From NCBI RefSeq assembly GCF_900460345.1, contig NZ_UHHW01000002.1:1798001-1862000 (forward strand): 64,000 nt of DNA, given 5' to 3'. A model generated the notes under the pieces. It was not told the origin of the DNA. It was given only the letters and a program-made list of their open reading frames with translations, and made no database searches. A program made the position numbers and the translations under genes. The stretch is from Trueperella pyogenes. Its GTDB lineage: Bacteria > Actinomycetota > Actinomycetes > Actinomycetales > Actinomycetaceae. Below, one piece after another: positions 30,365 to 39,010 of this stretch. The stretch's first letter is position 1; each line of letters starts with the position of its first letter.

Positions 30365-31384
30365 ATGAAAACTCAGCCGGTTTGAGTAAGCCATACGTCT
30401 CTTGTCCTCAGAGCAATCCTTTATCCCGAAGAACCCATTACGCGCGCAGCCCTAGCAAACCTGACAGGATTCACTTGAGCGACTGTCTCGCAACTCGTTG
30501 ATGATTTACACAATTTATAGATTCTTGAGGAACTTGAGCCCAGCTCTTCCGCAGTCGGGCGCCCGTCGTTACCGCTAACAGCAAAACCGCTGTCATTCTT
30601 CACGATTGCGCTTGAACTCAGCGTCAACTACATCGCCATGCTAGTCATTGACCTCGCAGGAAATGTCCTCCACTCCGTCATGGAGGACGGGGATCTGCGC
30701 TCCTCAGATCCGCAAAGAACTCTGCCTCGCGCGGGTAGGATGCTCCAGGAAGAGACATCTCCCGCCAGCTTATAGGGCTTTGAGGGTTCGTAACGAAGCC
30801 GACTCAGCAGCATTCGCTTCGATATACTCCGCCCCTAGGCTGATTTGGATCTCATGACACCTTCCTTTTCTTTCATCAGACGTTGGCATCAGTTCAGCAA
30901 TTATGCTTGTGGCACACTGTTTGAAGGAAAACACTTCCGGACAGACGAATTCGGGCACACGCGTGTTGATCTGCCGGCCCCAGATGTACGTGTGGCGCCA
31001 ATGGGTACCTCGGACAGTACGTTGGCCAAGATGCGCTGCTTTCCGCAGCAAATCTCGCACTAGATCCCCCATCAACAACCTCATTGATCTCTTCGTTGCT
31101 GGTGACGCTGTATAGCCCACAGGACGCTAGACCAGGCAGGAACGAGCCTAGGACGCGCCATCGCGAACGCGCTGAACCTAATTGATATTGATCTTGTGAT
31201 CCTCGGTGGAGACCTTGCCCACCTACTTCCACATGTCGAAAAGCTGCTGTATTCCGAAGTCTCCTATCGTATGCTCGGTTCGCGTTGGGTGGAGACCGAG
31301 CTCGTCGCTGACACCCACGGTGCGCGCACTGCGGTCTTGGGAGCACGCCATGCAAGTTTCGAGGATTTTGTGGAAAACCCGTAG
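30365..31384 (+). pseudogene. degenerate ROK-family repressor (former xylR)
   Basis: Conceptual translation from ATG 30365 (AGGA upstream) gives a ROK protein interrupted by in-frame stops: TGA at 30383, TGA after NLTGFT, and TAG after DLHN-L. It then continues in frame through VGRPSLPLTA and IALELSVNYIAMLVIDLAGN. Later pieces in other frames are GTLFEGKHFRTDEFGH (sugar-site region) and, at 31142-31384, TSLGRAIANALNLIDIDLVILGG through to VENP. Each block aligns with the intact ROK protein encoded at 39011-40174. Two of the stops fall where the relative has Arg (CGA to TGA transitions). The zinc-Cys motif is destroyed and part of the middle is missing. Confidence 0.85.
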
Positions 31385-31507
31385 CACTGTGCATAGCAAA
31401 ATCCTTCCTTAACAGAGTTTTCGGAAGCTGGAGATTCACCATCTTCAGTTGCCCTATCCCGTTGAATCAATCACTGAAAGAGTGGAGTGGAGCGCTCTCA
31501 ATAATGG

Positions 31508-32716
31508 TTACGAGCGTTCAGACAATGCCTTTGCGAGGCCTACCCCGAATGGCAACTCGCAGTAGAGCGCCGCTTGATAAATGTGGTACAGGTCTGGCTT
31601 TCCTTGCCACGTACGTGAGATTGGCTTCAAACCGTCATCCAATTCATAGAACCATCCTGAGTTCTGGTGGTCTATAAGGTACGAATCGGCAAACTGCCAT
31701 AGCTCTCTGTAAGCATCCTTGTACCGAGAATTATCCGTGTGCTGAGCAAGCAAGTGCGCGGCTCCCATAGCTTCAGTTACTGGCCACCAGAACCGATAAG
31801 ATACTATCGGAGCTCCGTCCCAATCTACGGTGTAGGCGAAGCCCGGTAACCATGCATCTCGATATGCGCCCTCAAATAAGTCTTTTGCCGCTGCGACTGC
31901 CCAGTCTTGACTTCGATCTATGGCAAAGATCTGCATAATCAACTTTGCCCACTCTAGCCAGTGGCCTGGAGTTGAACCATACGGTTTGAAAGGATGATCC
32001 GGGTAATCTCGGTTAAAGTTCGGCGTTGGTTTCCACTGCTCATCATAATGTTCAACCAATCGATATCGGCCGCTCAATACTGGCTTCCTCACGAGAAAGC
32101 TTGCGATCCCTACAGCCATATCAAACAACCGTTTCTTGCCAGTTGCCTCGTAAGCTGCAAGGAGCGCCTCCGTCAGATGCATATTGGCGTTGAGCCCACG
32201 ATATGCATCGACATGCGAGAACGAAGCATCATACGTGTCGAGCGCGAGCCCCCACTCGCTCTCCCAGTACTTCGATTCCAACAGTTCCAATGCCTCGGAC
32301 AACAGACTCTCAGCGTTGTTTATCCCCGCGACGCTCGCTGATGCGCTCGCCAGAATAACATGCGCAAGCCCGTAGAGATCCTTCTTTCCTGAACCGACAC
32401 CGTCCTTTACGATCTCATGCCAACCACCACAATCTCGATCACGTCCTGCTCCGGAATAGTAGAAATCGACACCTTGCTGGGCAACCTCAAACGCACCCGG
32501 CCTGCCATCCAGATGTGCAAGGGAGAAACAATGGATCATTCGCGCCGACAACCACAGTTGGATGCCTTTCTCTGGTAACGGGATACCATCAGAACCAAGC
32601 CACCAAAATCCGCCCGAAGGATTTACAACCCGCGTTTGGTAGAAGTCAAGTAACTCAGACCGATATTTTCTCATGAGCAAGCGATGCTCAGCCGTGTTCC
32701 ACGTATAACAATTCAT
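31508..32716 (-). CDS. AGE-family aldose-ketose isomerase (mannose isomerase-like; YihS fold)
   Basis: A 402-residue (alpha/alpha)6-barrel protein of the N-acylglucosamine 2-epimerase superfamily. Active-site landmarks are LWLSARMIH (Arg about 58), NANMH, the catalytic His 252 in STPGHWLEW and His 378 in KPDLYH. Overall it resembles E. coli YihS, which isomerises sulfoquinovose and also mannose. However, the positions corresponding to the YihS sulfonate-binding Arg238 and Gln362 are Pro 242 and Tyr here, which favours D-mannose (or another neutral aldose) to ketose isomerisation. Its ATG overlaps the kinase stop (ATGA). It is the last gene of a six-gene import-catabolism operon. Confidence 0.85.
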   Translation of the reverse strand: MNCYTWNTAEHRLLMRKYRSELLDFYQTRVVNPSGGFWWLGSDGIPLPEKGIQLWLSARMIHCFSLAHLDGRPGAFEVAQQGVDFYYSGAGRDRDCGGWHEIVKDGVGSGKKDLYGLAHVILASASASVAGINNAESLLSEALELLESKYWESEWGLALDTYDASFSHVDAYRGLNANMHLTEALLAAYEATGKKRLFDMAVGIASFLVRKPVLSGRYRLVEHYDEQWKPTPNFNRDYPDHPFKPYGSTPGHWLEWAKLIMQIFAIDRSQDWAVAAAKDLFEGAYRDAWLPGFAYTVDWDGAPIVSYRFWWPVTEAMGAAHLLAQHTDNSRYKDAYRELWQFADSYLIDHQNSGWFYELDDGLKPISRTWQGKPDLYHIYQAALYCELPFGVGLAKALSERS

Positions 32717-33909
32717 CGATAGTCTCCTATTCCAAACTCTAGTCTTGCTAGATCGACGACAGCAGATACAAAGCCACCGATAAACGAATCTCCTAGCCCT
32801 ATCGTCGTCGGATTAGTTATCTGGAGACGCGGTGTCTCGATAAAGTTCCAGCCCGATAGCGACTCCAGGCTAGTCACGAAAGTTGAGCGAACGCCACCAG
32901 ATATCTTGGCACGCATTTTGTCTATATCTAGGACCGTTACAGCGTCCCCTTGAACATACCGCGCCGCCGAAGTGGCAACAGCGCACATCAATGCCGGGAG
33001 AAGATCATCTTTCCGTTTCCCTCCAATGGCGCTCCAATCAGCCGTATGGATGAGAATTGTCTTATCAGGAAAGCTGCCAGACAGTTCGGTCAAGGCGTCC
33101 GCGATCATCCCACAGTCTTTAAAATCGACATCACGCCTAAGTCTTGTTGATAGCTCATCCTCATTGAATGACAGGCAATGCGCAAACTTTTCTGCAGACT
33201 CGAGGACAAGGTCATGCAACTCTTCGTTGTGGAATGCCGCGTCTTCATAGACGATGAACGTCTCCGCAGCAGCTGCCGCAGCTGCTTTTTCAACATCTCT
33301 TAGTCGTACAAGAAGCTCTGTCTTGTCATCCATAGCGTTAAAACCACTCATCAGAACAACCACAGCTTGTCGAAAATACATCGGCAAATTGCAAGACAGC
33401 GGCAGAGTAGAGTTGGCGGCATCGCCGGTCAGTATTATTCGATTCGCTCGTTGAGTAATAAATATATGCTCTCCAACTTTCAGGTTTGCGCCTTTGGGAT
33501 ATTGGATGATCACATGCGGAGACGAAGTCACGTGAGACTGCTCATCCCAAACGAAATCGACGCCTACTGGAAGGAGATTTCGATACTTTGACGGTTCATC
33601 TACGACATGTAGACGGACATTCTTGTCTAAAAGTAACGCGATGAGCGCAGCACGTGCTGCCGTGCCCCCAAGAGTTTCTTGATAGGTAAAGGCCGAATAG
33701 ATCATTTCCAGGTCTTCCTGGCGGGGAACTGAAAACTCAGCGCCTTTACCAGAGAGCATGATCTTCAGAATCCGATGAAGAAGGGTGTCTCCGTCGGTGG
33801 ATGTAACTCCATTTCTTGCCAAAAGCGCGGCAAATGATTCCTCATCCCAGCAAAGTTCATAGTCAATGTTGGCACCTAACCCAAGGAACAAAGGGGGCAC
33901 GGATAACAT
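32713..33909 (-). CDS. ADP-dependent phosphofructokinase/glucokinase-family sugar kinase
   Basis: A 398-residue ribokinase-fold protein resembling the archaeal ADP-dependent glucokinase/phosphofructokinase family. Evidence: the N-terminal FLGLGANIDYELCWD, the GGTAARAALIALLL helix, AVVVLMSGFNAM (compare VLSGLQ-type strand), the NxxE magnesium motif in SFNEDELS, and the GLGD catalytic loop with Asp 374 near the C-terminus. The HxE motif is only partly kept (VYE). ATG 33909 has AAGGAA upstream and follows the aldolase stop by one base; the frame also extends upstream into the aldolase. The expected reaction is phosphorylation of the ketose made by the neighbouring isomerase. Whether ADP or ATP is the donor is unknown. 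Confidence 0.78.
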   Translation of the reverse strand: MLSVPPLFLGLGANIDYELCWDEESFAALLARNGVTSTDGDTLLHRILKIMLSGKGAEFSVPRQEDLEMIYSAFTYQETLGGTAARAALIALLLDKNVRLHVVDEPSKYRNLLPVGVDFVWDEQSHVTSSPHVIIQYPKGANLKVGEHIFITQRANRIILTGDAANSTLPLSCNLPMYFRQAVVVLMSGFNAMDDKTELLVRLRDVEKAAAAAAAETFIVYEDAAFHNEELHDLVLESAEKFAHCLSFNEDELSTRLRRDVDFKDCGMIADALTELSGSFPDKTILIHTADWSAIGGKRKDDLLPALMCAVATSAARYVQGDAVTVLDIDKMRAKISGGVRSTFVTSLESLSGWNFIETPRLQITNPTTIGLGDSFIGGFVSAVVDLARLEFGIGDYR

Positions 33910-33910
33910 T

Positions 33911-34771
33911 TCAGTATTCCTTCGCCATTCCCTCAGCGCCAAAAAGTCGAATTTTGTGTGCAGCAACGCTCTTCATCGCTTCACGAGCAGGAGGCTGAAT
34001 AACATTCGGCTCGCGCAGTGCAGTATCCTGAAGGACCTCGCGCATCTTGACGTAATAGGCAACTTTAATATCAGACGAAATGTTAATCTTGTTGATTCCA
34101 CGCTTTGCAGCCTGACCTATTTCGTCATCTGGATTGTTAGACCCACCGTGCAAAACGAGCGGTACATCAACAATTCCGTCGATTTCATCGAGTAGATCCA
34201 GCCGCAACTCTGGTTGGAGATCTGCAGGATATAATCCGTGGCGAGTTCCAATTGCTATCGCCAGCGAATCAGTACCTGTATATTCAACAAAGCGTGCAGC
34301 ATCTTCAGGGACAGTGTAAATAATGTCATCCGATCCAGCTTCGGCGTATCCATCCGTTTTTCCGATGGTGCCCAGCTCAGCTTCTACAGAGACCCCTACA
34401 GCGTGTGCAGCCTCGACAACCTTCTTGGTCAACTCCATATTCTCTTCAAAGGGTTTCATAGAAGCGTCGATCATGACTGATGTGAAACCATATTGAAACG
34501 CCATGAGCATTTCTTCGTAGGTCGCACCGTGATCCCAATGTATCGCAGTAGGGACAGATGATCTCATAGCCCGTTCGATAATTGACGACATCAGATCCCT
34601 ACGAATATGTTTCATTTCATCGGGATGAATCGCCACGATATGCGGAGCTTCTAGCTCCTCGCAGATATCGAAAATGCCTAACATCATTGAGTAGTCGGAT
34701 ATATTAAAAGCGGGTACGGCAAATCCTTTGTCCGACGCTACTTCAAGAATTTCTTGACCGGAAACTAGCAT
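33911..34771 (-). CDS. class II ketose-(bis)phosphate aldolase
   Basis: This 286-residue zinc-dependent aldolase belongs to the FbaA/GatY/KbaY family. Catalytic Asp and zinc His are in IHWDHGATYEE (about residues 78-88), with further zinc ligands in IGTRHGLY and LHGGSNNPDDE; the phosphate-binding end NKINISSDIKVAYY is present. It would cleave a ketose 1-phosphate or 1,6-bisphosphate to dihydroxyacetone phosphate plus an aldehyde. It is encoded between the ABC permeases and the kinase and is coupled to the latter. ATG 34771 has AAAGG upstream. Confidence 0.9.
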   Translation of the reverse strand: MLVSGQEILEVASDKGFAVPAFNISDYSMMLGIFDICEELEAPHIVAIHPDEMKHIRRDLMSSIIERAMRSSVPTAIHWDHGATYEEMLMAFQYGFTSVMIDASMKPFEENMELTKKVVEAAHAVGVSVEAELGTIGKTDGYAEAGSDDIIYTVPEDAARFVEYTGTDSLAIAIGTRHGLYPADLQPELRLDLLDEIDGIVDVPLVLHGGSNNPDDEIGQAAKRGINKINISSDIKVAYYVKMREVLQDTALREPNVIQPPAREAMKSVAAHKIRLFGAEGMAKEY

Positions 34772-34825
34772 GTTATTACCTTTCTAGAATAACTGAATCA
34801 TTTTTCTTTGCACTGGGGACGGTGT

Positions 34826-35671
34826 TTAGTCTTTAATCGCGCCTGCCGTCATACCTCCAATAAAGAACCTTTGAAAAAGAACGAAAAGCAAAACGACAGG
34901 AATTGAACCGAGCACACTCATCGCCATCATCTCGTTCCACTCGTATGAATGTTGTCCCATCAAAAGTTGGATACCGATGGGGACTGTACGCATGCTGATC
35001 GACTGCGTCAGAGTCAGCGCAAATAGATACTCATTCCATGCAATCATGAAAGTGTAGATACCAACTGAGGTAATCCCCGGGATTGATAGTGGCACGAGCA
35101 CTCTCCACAGGGTGCGGAAAGAGCTGCAACCATCAACTTTCGCAGCCTCGTCCAGTGAAGTCGGGAGGGTGTTGAAGTACCCCGTCATCATGATGATTGC
35201 GTATGGCAGAGTAAAGATCATATAGGTAAATATCAGCCCCCTATATGTGTCATACATCCGTAATGCAACTACAAGACCAAAGTATGGGATCAACAAGGTA
35301 ATTGGCGGCACAGCTTGAACCGACACGACAATCACATTGATGGCTCGTTTTCCTGGAAAGCTGTAGCGCGAGAATGCATAGGCTGCCAAGATGGCGACCA
35401 TTAGCGTCAGTACCGTCACGCTTCCAGCTACAAAATAGGAGTTTAAAAAGAAGCGGATCTTCTCACTGTCATTCAGAATAGACTTATACGCCTCGAGAGA
35501 GAAGCTCTCAGTAACCAGTTTCGGCGGCCAGGCAAATATTTCTGGATTCGACTTAAATGATGAGGAAATCATCCATACCACCGGCGCGGCAGCAAACAAC
35601 GCGCCAAGAATTAGGCCAACTGTCACCCCTATGGTCTTAACAATCCTGCGATTCTTTCGCGAGATTTCCAT
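34826..35671 (-). CDS. sugar ABC permease, MalG type, importer C
   Basis: A 281-residue permease with six hydrophobic segments. The EAA loop SLDEAAKVDGCSSFRTLWRV lies near residue 173 and MISSSFKSNPEIF near residue 35 marks the MalG branch. It shares one base with the stop of the upstream MalF-type gene. A 54-base gap then precedes the aldolase gene. Confidence 0.92.
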   Translation of the reverse strand: MEISRKNRRIVKTIGVTVGLILGALFAAAPVVWMISSSFKSNPEIFAWPPKLVTESFSLEAYKSILNDSEKIRFFLNSYFVAGSVTVLTLMVAILAAYAFSRYSFPGKRAINVIVVSVQAVPPITLLIPYFGLVVALRMYDTYRGLIFTYMIFTLPYAIIMMTGYFNTLPTSLDEAAKVDGCSSFRTLWRVLVPLSIPGITSVGIYTFMIAWNEYLFALTLTQSISMRTVPIGIQLLMGQHSYEWNEMMAMSVLGSIPVVLLFVLFQRFFIGGMTAGAIKD

Positions 35672-36567
35672 TAGTTACTCGCTTTCTGGTGGCGAACATA
35701 AAAGGCTGCCATGATCATTGAAAGAATCAGGATAATGACTGCGCTCGCCGAGGCTAAGGAAAACTGATAAGTAGAGAACGCTAACTTATAGGTGTATGTA
35801 GGTAACACTTCCGTTCTGTCAATCGGCCCGCCGCCCGTCGTCATCCAAATCAGGGCAAATTGCTGGGACGTCCAGATGACGTCGAGCAATGCCATAGAGA
35901 TAAGAATCGGACGCAGCTGCGGCAACGTAATGGAAAGAAATTTTCTGATAGCTCCCGCCCCATCGACCTCAGCTGCCTCATACAGCTGAGTCGGAATACC
36001 TTGCAAGCCCGCCAAAAGACTGATCATAAAAAATGGATACCCTGCCCAGATATTTATGACGCACAATGCGACAAGTGCAGTATTAGGATCGCTGAGCCAT
36101 TCATTATTTGCATCTATCACCCCCAAGGACACAAGTAGATAGTTGGCAACGCCGTTCGGATTGAGAATCAGCCTCCACAAGACAGCAATAATTGCAACCG
36201 TTAGAAGCCATGGGAGGACATAAAGTGTGCGGAAAAAAGTCAGAGCGGCTCTAGGTAGCAGCGAAGTATTGAGCATCATCGCAAATGCCAGGCCAATACT
36301 CATATGGGCGAGCACCGAAGCAACGATGAAAATCGCGCTATTTTTTACCGCTGTGAGGAAAACGGGATCAGCGAGTACTTGTGCATAATTATCAAACCCG
36401 ACAAACTGAGGATTTTTATTCATGATGACGTTGTCCATCAAGGAATACCACATCACCATGCCGATAGGGATTGCCATCAATACGACGAGAAGAACCAGCA
36501 CGGGACTCAGGTAGATATAAGGTACGGCACCCCTGAACTTTTTCTTGTATCTCGGTATCCTCACCAT
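35671..36567 (-). CDS. sugar ABC permease, MalF type, importer C
   Basis: A 298-residue permease starting at ATG 36567, behind GGGAG; the frame reaches 36630 without a ribosome-binding site. Six membrane segments and the EAA loop LYEAAEVDGAGAIRKFLSI near residue 198 are visible. The periplasmic-side pattern WMTTGGGPIDRTEVLPTYTY is typical of this subunit. It forms the importer with the MalG-type partner and the binding protein encoded just upstream. Confidence 0.9.
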   Translation of the reverse strand: MVRIPRYKKKFRGAVPYIYLSPVLVLLVVLMAIPIGMVMWYSLMDNVIMNKNPQFVGFDNYAQVLADPVFLTAVKNSAIFIVASVLAHMSIGLAFAMMLNTSLLPRAALTFFRTLYVLPWLLTVAIIAVLWRLILNPNGVANYLLVSLGVIDANNEWLSDPNTALVALCVINIWAGYPFFMISLLAGLQGIPTQLYEAAEVDGAGAIRKFLSITLPQLRPILISMALLDVIWTSQQFALIWMTTGGGPIDRTEVLPTYTYKLAFSTYQFSLASASAVIILILSMIMAAFYVRHQKASN

Positions 36568-36636
36568 TTCTGTCACTCCCACACTGGCCTCCCGCCGTAA
36601 TTGACAACAACTGTTATTGGTTAACACCACAGCTGA

Positions 36637-37917
36637 CTAGAATTTGCTTTCCCATTCCGATTGCACCGCTTTCAATGCGTCATCGATAGAGATGCTGCCT
36701 TCAAGGGCCTTCTGAAGGTTCTGGCTGAACGCACGCATTAGTTCCTCTGCTACTGGCAACCCCGTAAACTCATTCGCAGGAACGCCGTCGGACCAAATCT
36801 GGAAAGCTTTCTGGAACAGCGGGTCTTCCGAATCGAAGTTAGGCTTTGCCCTAACATTTCCAGGGAAAGCATGCGCTTGTTCACATAGCTTGGCATTTGC
36901 TTCGGGCGAAAGAAGGAACTCAACCAATTTCCATGCAGCGTCCTGGTACTTTGTATTAGCTGAGACCCCAATACCCCAAGATGCATAAGCCATTCCGCGC
37001 TTGCCAGAATAATTGTCCGTTGCTGGCATCGCGGAAATATCGAAGTTGAGGTTCGGGTTATTCTTACGAATAAGATTAATATGTGCGAGGGAATCAATCA
37101 TCATAGCCACACGGCCGTTCGAGAATTCCTCAACTTTGTCCTGCTCCTTCATGGTGTAGGCACCAGGAGCTACAACACCATCATCCCAGAGCGTTTTGAT
37201 GAATTCGAGTGTCGACTTAACTTCATTGTTAGTCACAGCAGGCTTTCCTCCCGTCAGCATCGAGCCACCTGTTGCCCAAACCCATGACATCACGTCATTT
37301 TGGACCCCGTTAGGTGCTTCAAGAGAGAGAGGAATGACCCAACCATTTGCACCAGTAGAACTCTTTACTTTCTTCGCAGTTTCTGCAAAATCAGCACGGG
37401 TATCAGGGGCTTTTTCTACTCCAGCCTTCTTGAGTAGGTCAGTATTGGTGAACATTGGATACGCAAAGTTGACAACTGGAATCATGAATGTCTTATCGTC
37501 AACTTTGATTTGACTCGCGAGCTGCTTCTCATCGTAACCAGCGCCTGACATGATGCTGCTCAGGTCGGCAATTGCGCCCTGCTTGGCGAAATCGCTGACC
37601 CACGCGCCATCCAAACCGACCACATCGGCCATAGTGTGCGATGCGGCACCTGCTACCATCTGTTCCTTTGTGCTTGCGTAGGGGCCAGAGATTAGCTCAA
37701 CCTTAATTCCAGGATTGTCCTTTTCGAACTGATCCATCAGGCCCCGTAAAGAACCTTCTGGAAGCTCGGGTTCCCACCACTGCGAGAACTTTAGTGTAAT
37801 TTCTCCGTTCTTCTCTGAAGCAGAATTATTTGACTCTCCGCCACATCCACTAAGACCTAGTGCGAGAGCCGCTGCGGCTCCGATAGCGACTGCACGCGAC
37901 AGCCTTGGCACTTTCAT
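36637..37917 (-). CDS. sugar ABC substrate-binding lipoprotein (CUT1), importer C
   Basis: A 426-residue lipoprotein with a signal peptide ending in LSGCGG (Cys about 25). The mature protein shows ITLKFSQWWEPELPEGSLRGLMDQFEKDNPGIKV, SHTMADVVGLDGAWV and GRVAMMIDSLAHI, typical of sugar-binding components. It is the first gene of the operon that continues with two permeases, aldolase, kinase and isomerase. It is transcribed divergently from a DeoR regulator, with a palindromic operator candidate between them. Confidence 0.92.
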   Translation of the reverse strand: MKVPRLSRAVAIGAAAALALGLSGCGGESNNSASEKNGEITLKFSQWWEPELPEGSLRGLMDQFEKDNPGIKVELISGPYASTKEQMVAGAASHTMADVVGLDGAWVSDFAKQGAIADLSSIMSGAGYDEKQLASQIKVDDKTFMIPVVNFAYPMFTNTDLLKKAGVEKAPDTRADFAETAKKVKSSTGANGWVIPLSLEAPNGVQNDVMSWVWATGGSMLTGGKPAVTNNEVKSTLEFIKTLWDDGVVAPGAYTMKEQDKVEEFSNGRVAMMIDSLAHINLIRKNNPNLNFDISAMPATDNYSGKRGMAYASWGIGVSANTKYQDAAWKLVEFLLSPEANAKLCEQAHAFPGNVRAKPNFDSEDPLFQKAFQIWSDGVPANEFTGLPVAEELMRAFSQNLQKALEGSISIDDALKAVQSEWESKF

Positions 37918-37983
37918 TGCAGTACTCCATTCTCAAGCTCATACACGCCTTCGTGTACGTGCACAATGCTAACGAGATTTGCG

Positions 37984-38006
37984 GCACTAAACAACTAGTT
38001 TAGTGC
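37984..38006. promoter_or_regulatory. palindromic operator candidate between importer C operon and deoR-type gene
   Basis: Perfect 9-bp arms GCACTAAAC (37984-37992) and GTTTAGTGC (37998-38006) flank a 5-base spacer. The element lies centrally in the 190-base divergent region, 67 bases from the binding-protein start. Two tandem copies of ATTCCCGCA follow at about 38009-38027. Control by the adjacent DeoR-family protein is the natural hypothesis. Confidence 0.6.
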
Positions 38007-38109
38007 ATATTCCCGCAGATTCCCGCATTTATCTGCAGATTTACACGCAAAATTAAGCTATATGCCCTGGAAGACTGCCCATATCCGCATCTCGTACTAT
38101 CATGAACTC

Positions 38110-38907
38110 ATGGTTGACCAACGATTACTGCCTCGCACACGTCAAGCTGAGTTAGCAAAGCGCATTTTAAGCGAGGGGCATATGACTGTAGCTGATCTTG
38201 CTGCTGAATTTGATGTCTCCGCCGATACGATCCGTCGAGATCTTTACGTACTCGATAAAGCGGGAACAATTGTACGCGCGCACGGTGGAGCCATGAATCC
38301 ACTTTCCATCGCAAAACCAGACACCCGAGTCGATGTCCGACTGAAATTCAAGAATGACGAGAAGATCGCTATTGCAAAAACTGTTGCGGATCTGATCCCC
38401 GATCAGTCAACGTTAATCGTCAACGGCGGAACTACCACGCTCCAGCTTGCACATGCTCTCCGTGATCATCGAGATCTCACAATTGCCACTAACAATCTAC
38501 GATTTCCCCAGATAATCCCTGCTAACTGCTTCCAGGACTTATATGTTTTCGGCGGACGCGTCCGTTCTCAAATGGAGACCACTGTAGGCAAACTTGAGCT
38601 TCCGCACGGAGATCTCACACAGCCCGTTGATTTCAAGGCAGATTATGCGGTAATTGGCGTAGGGGGAATCGTCACGGATGGCTACGTTACGTCTAACCTC
38701 GCAGAAGGTGGCATGATCGCGGAGATGATTGCCCATTCTGCTATCCCGATTATCGTCGCTGATGACACGAAGTTTAATCGAAGTCTTTTTGCGAATATCG
38801 GCCCCCTTTCGGTTGCAAAATATCTAGTTACAAATGCAGAGCCACCCGAGGATCTCAATACAGCGTTGATATCAAACGGTGTAAAAGTTGTAATCGCATC
38901 TCTTTAA
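38110..38907 (+). CDS. DeoR-family transcriptional regulator
   Basis: About 265 residues from ATG 38110 (MVDQRLLPRTRQ); the frame also opens at ATG 38062, and neither start has a clear ribosome-binding site. The N-terminal winged helix contains MTVADLAAEFDVSADTIRRDLYVLDKAGTIVRAHGGA, the standard DeoR signature. The rest is the DeoRC sugar-phosphate sensor (VNGGTTTLQLAHAL, IGVGGI, IVADDTKFNRS). DeoR proteins of this group usually respond to phosphorylated sugars, so a ketose phosphate produced by the divergent operon is a likely effector. Confidence 0.88.
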   Translation: MVDQRLLPRTRQAELAKRILSEGHMTVADLAAEFDVSADTIRRDLYVLDKAGTIVRAHGGAMNPLSIAKPDTRVDVRLKFKNDEKIAIAKTVADLIPDQSTLIVNGGTTTLQLAHALRDHRDLTIATNNLRFPQIIPANCFQDLYVFGGRVRSQMETTVGKLELPHGDLTQPVDFKADYAVIGVGGIVTDGYVTSNLAEGGMIAEMIAHSAIPIIVADDTKFNRSLFANIGPLSVAKYLVTNAEPPEDLNTALISNGVKVVIASL

Positions 38908-39010
38908 TTTACAACGCCCAAAAGCTCATTTGAATCGAAAAACTACCCTTGTCTTCAACTTCTACCCCTCGGGGCTTCCACTAATTCTCAGTCACTGACT
39001 GGGTTACGGT

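Noticed and set aside
31508..34771. A complete sulfoquinovose degradation (sulfo-EMP) pathway, suggested by the YihS-like isomerase plus kinase and aldolase and the nearby sulfatase/SafE genes.
   Set aside because: The isomerase lacks the sulfonate-contact residues, no sulfoquinovosidase or sulfolactaldehyde reductase/dehydrogenase is present, and the GH31 enzyme is clearly of the YicI alpha-xylosidase type.
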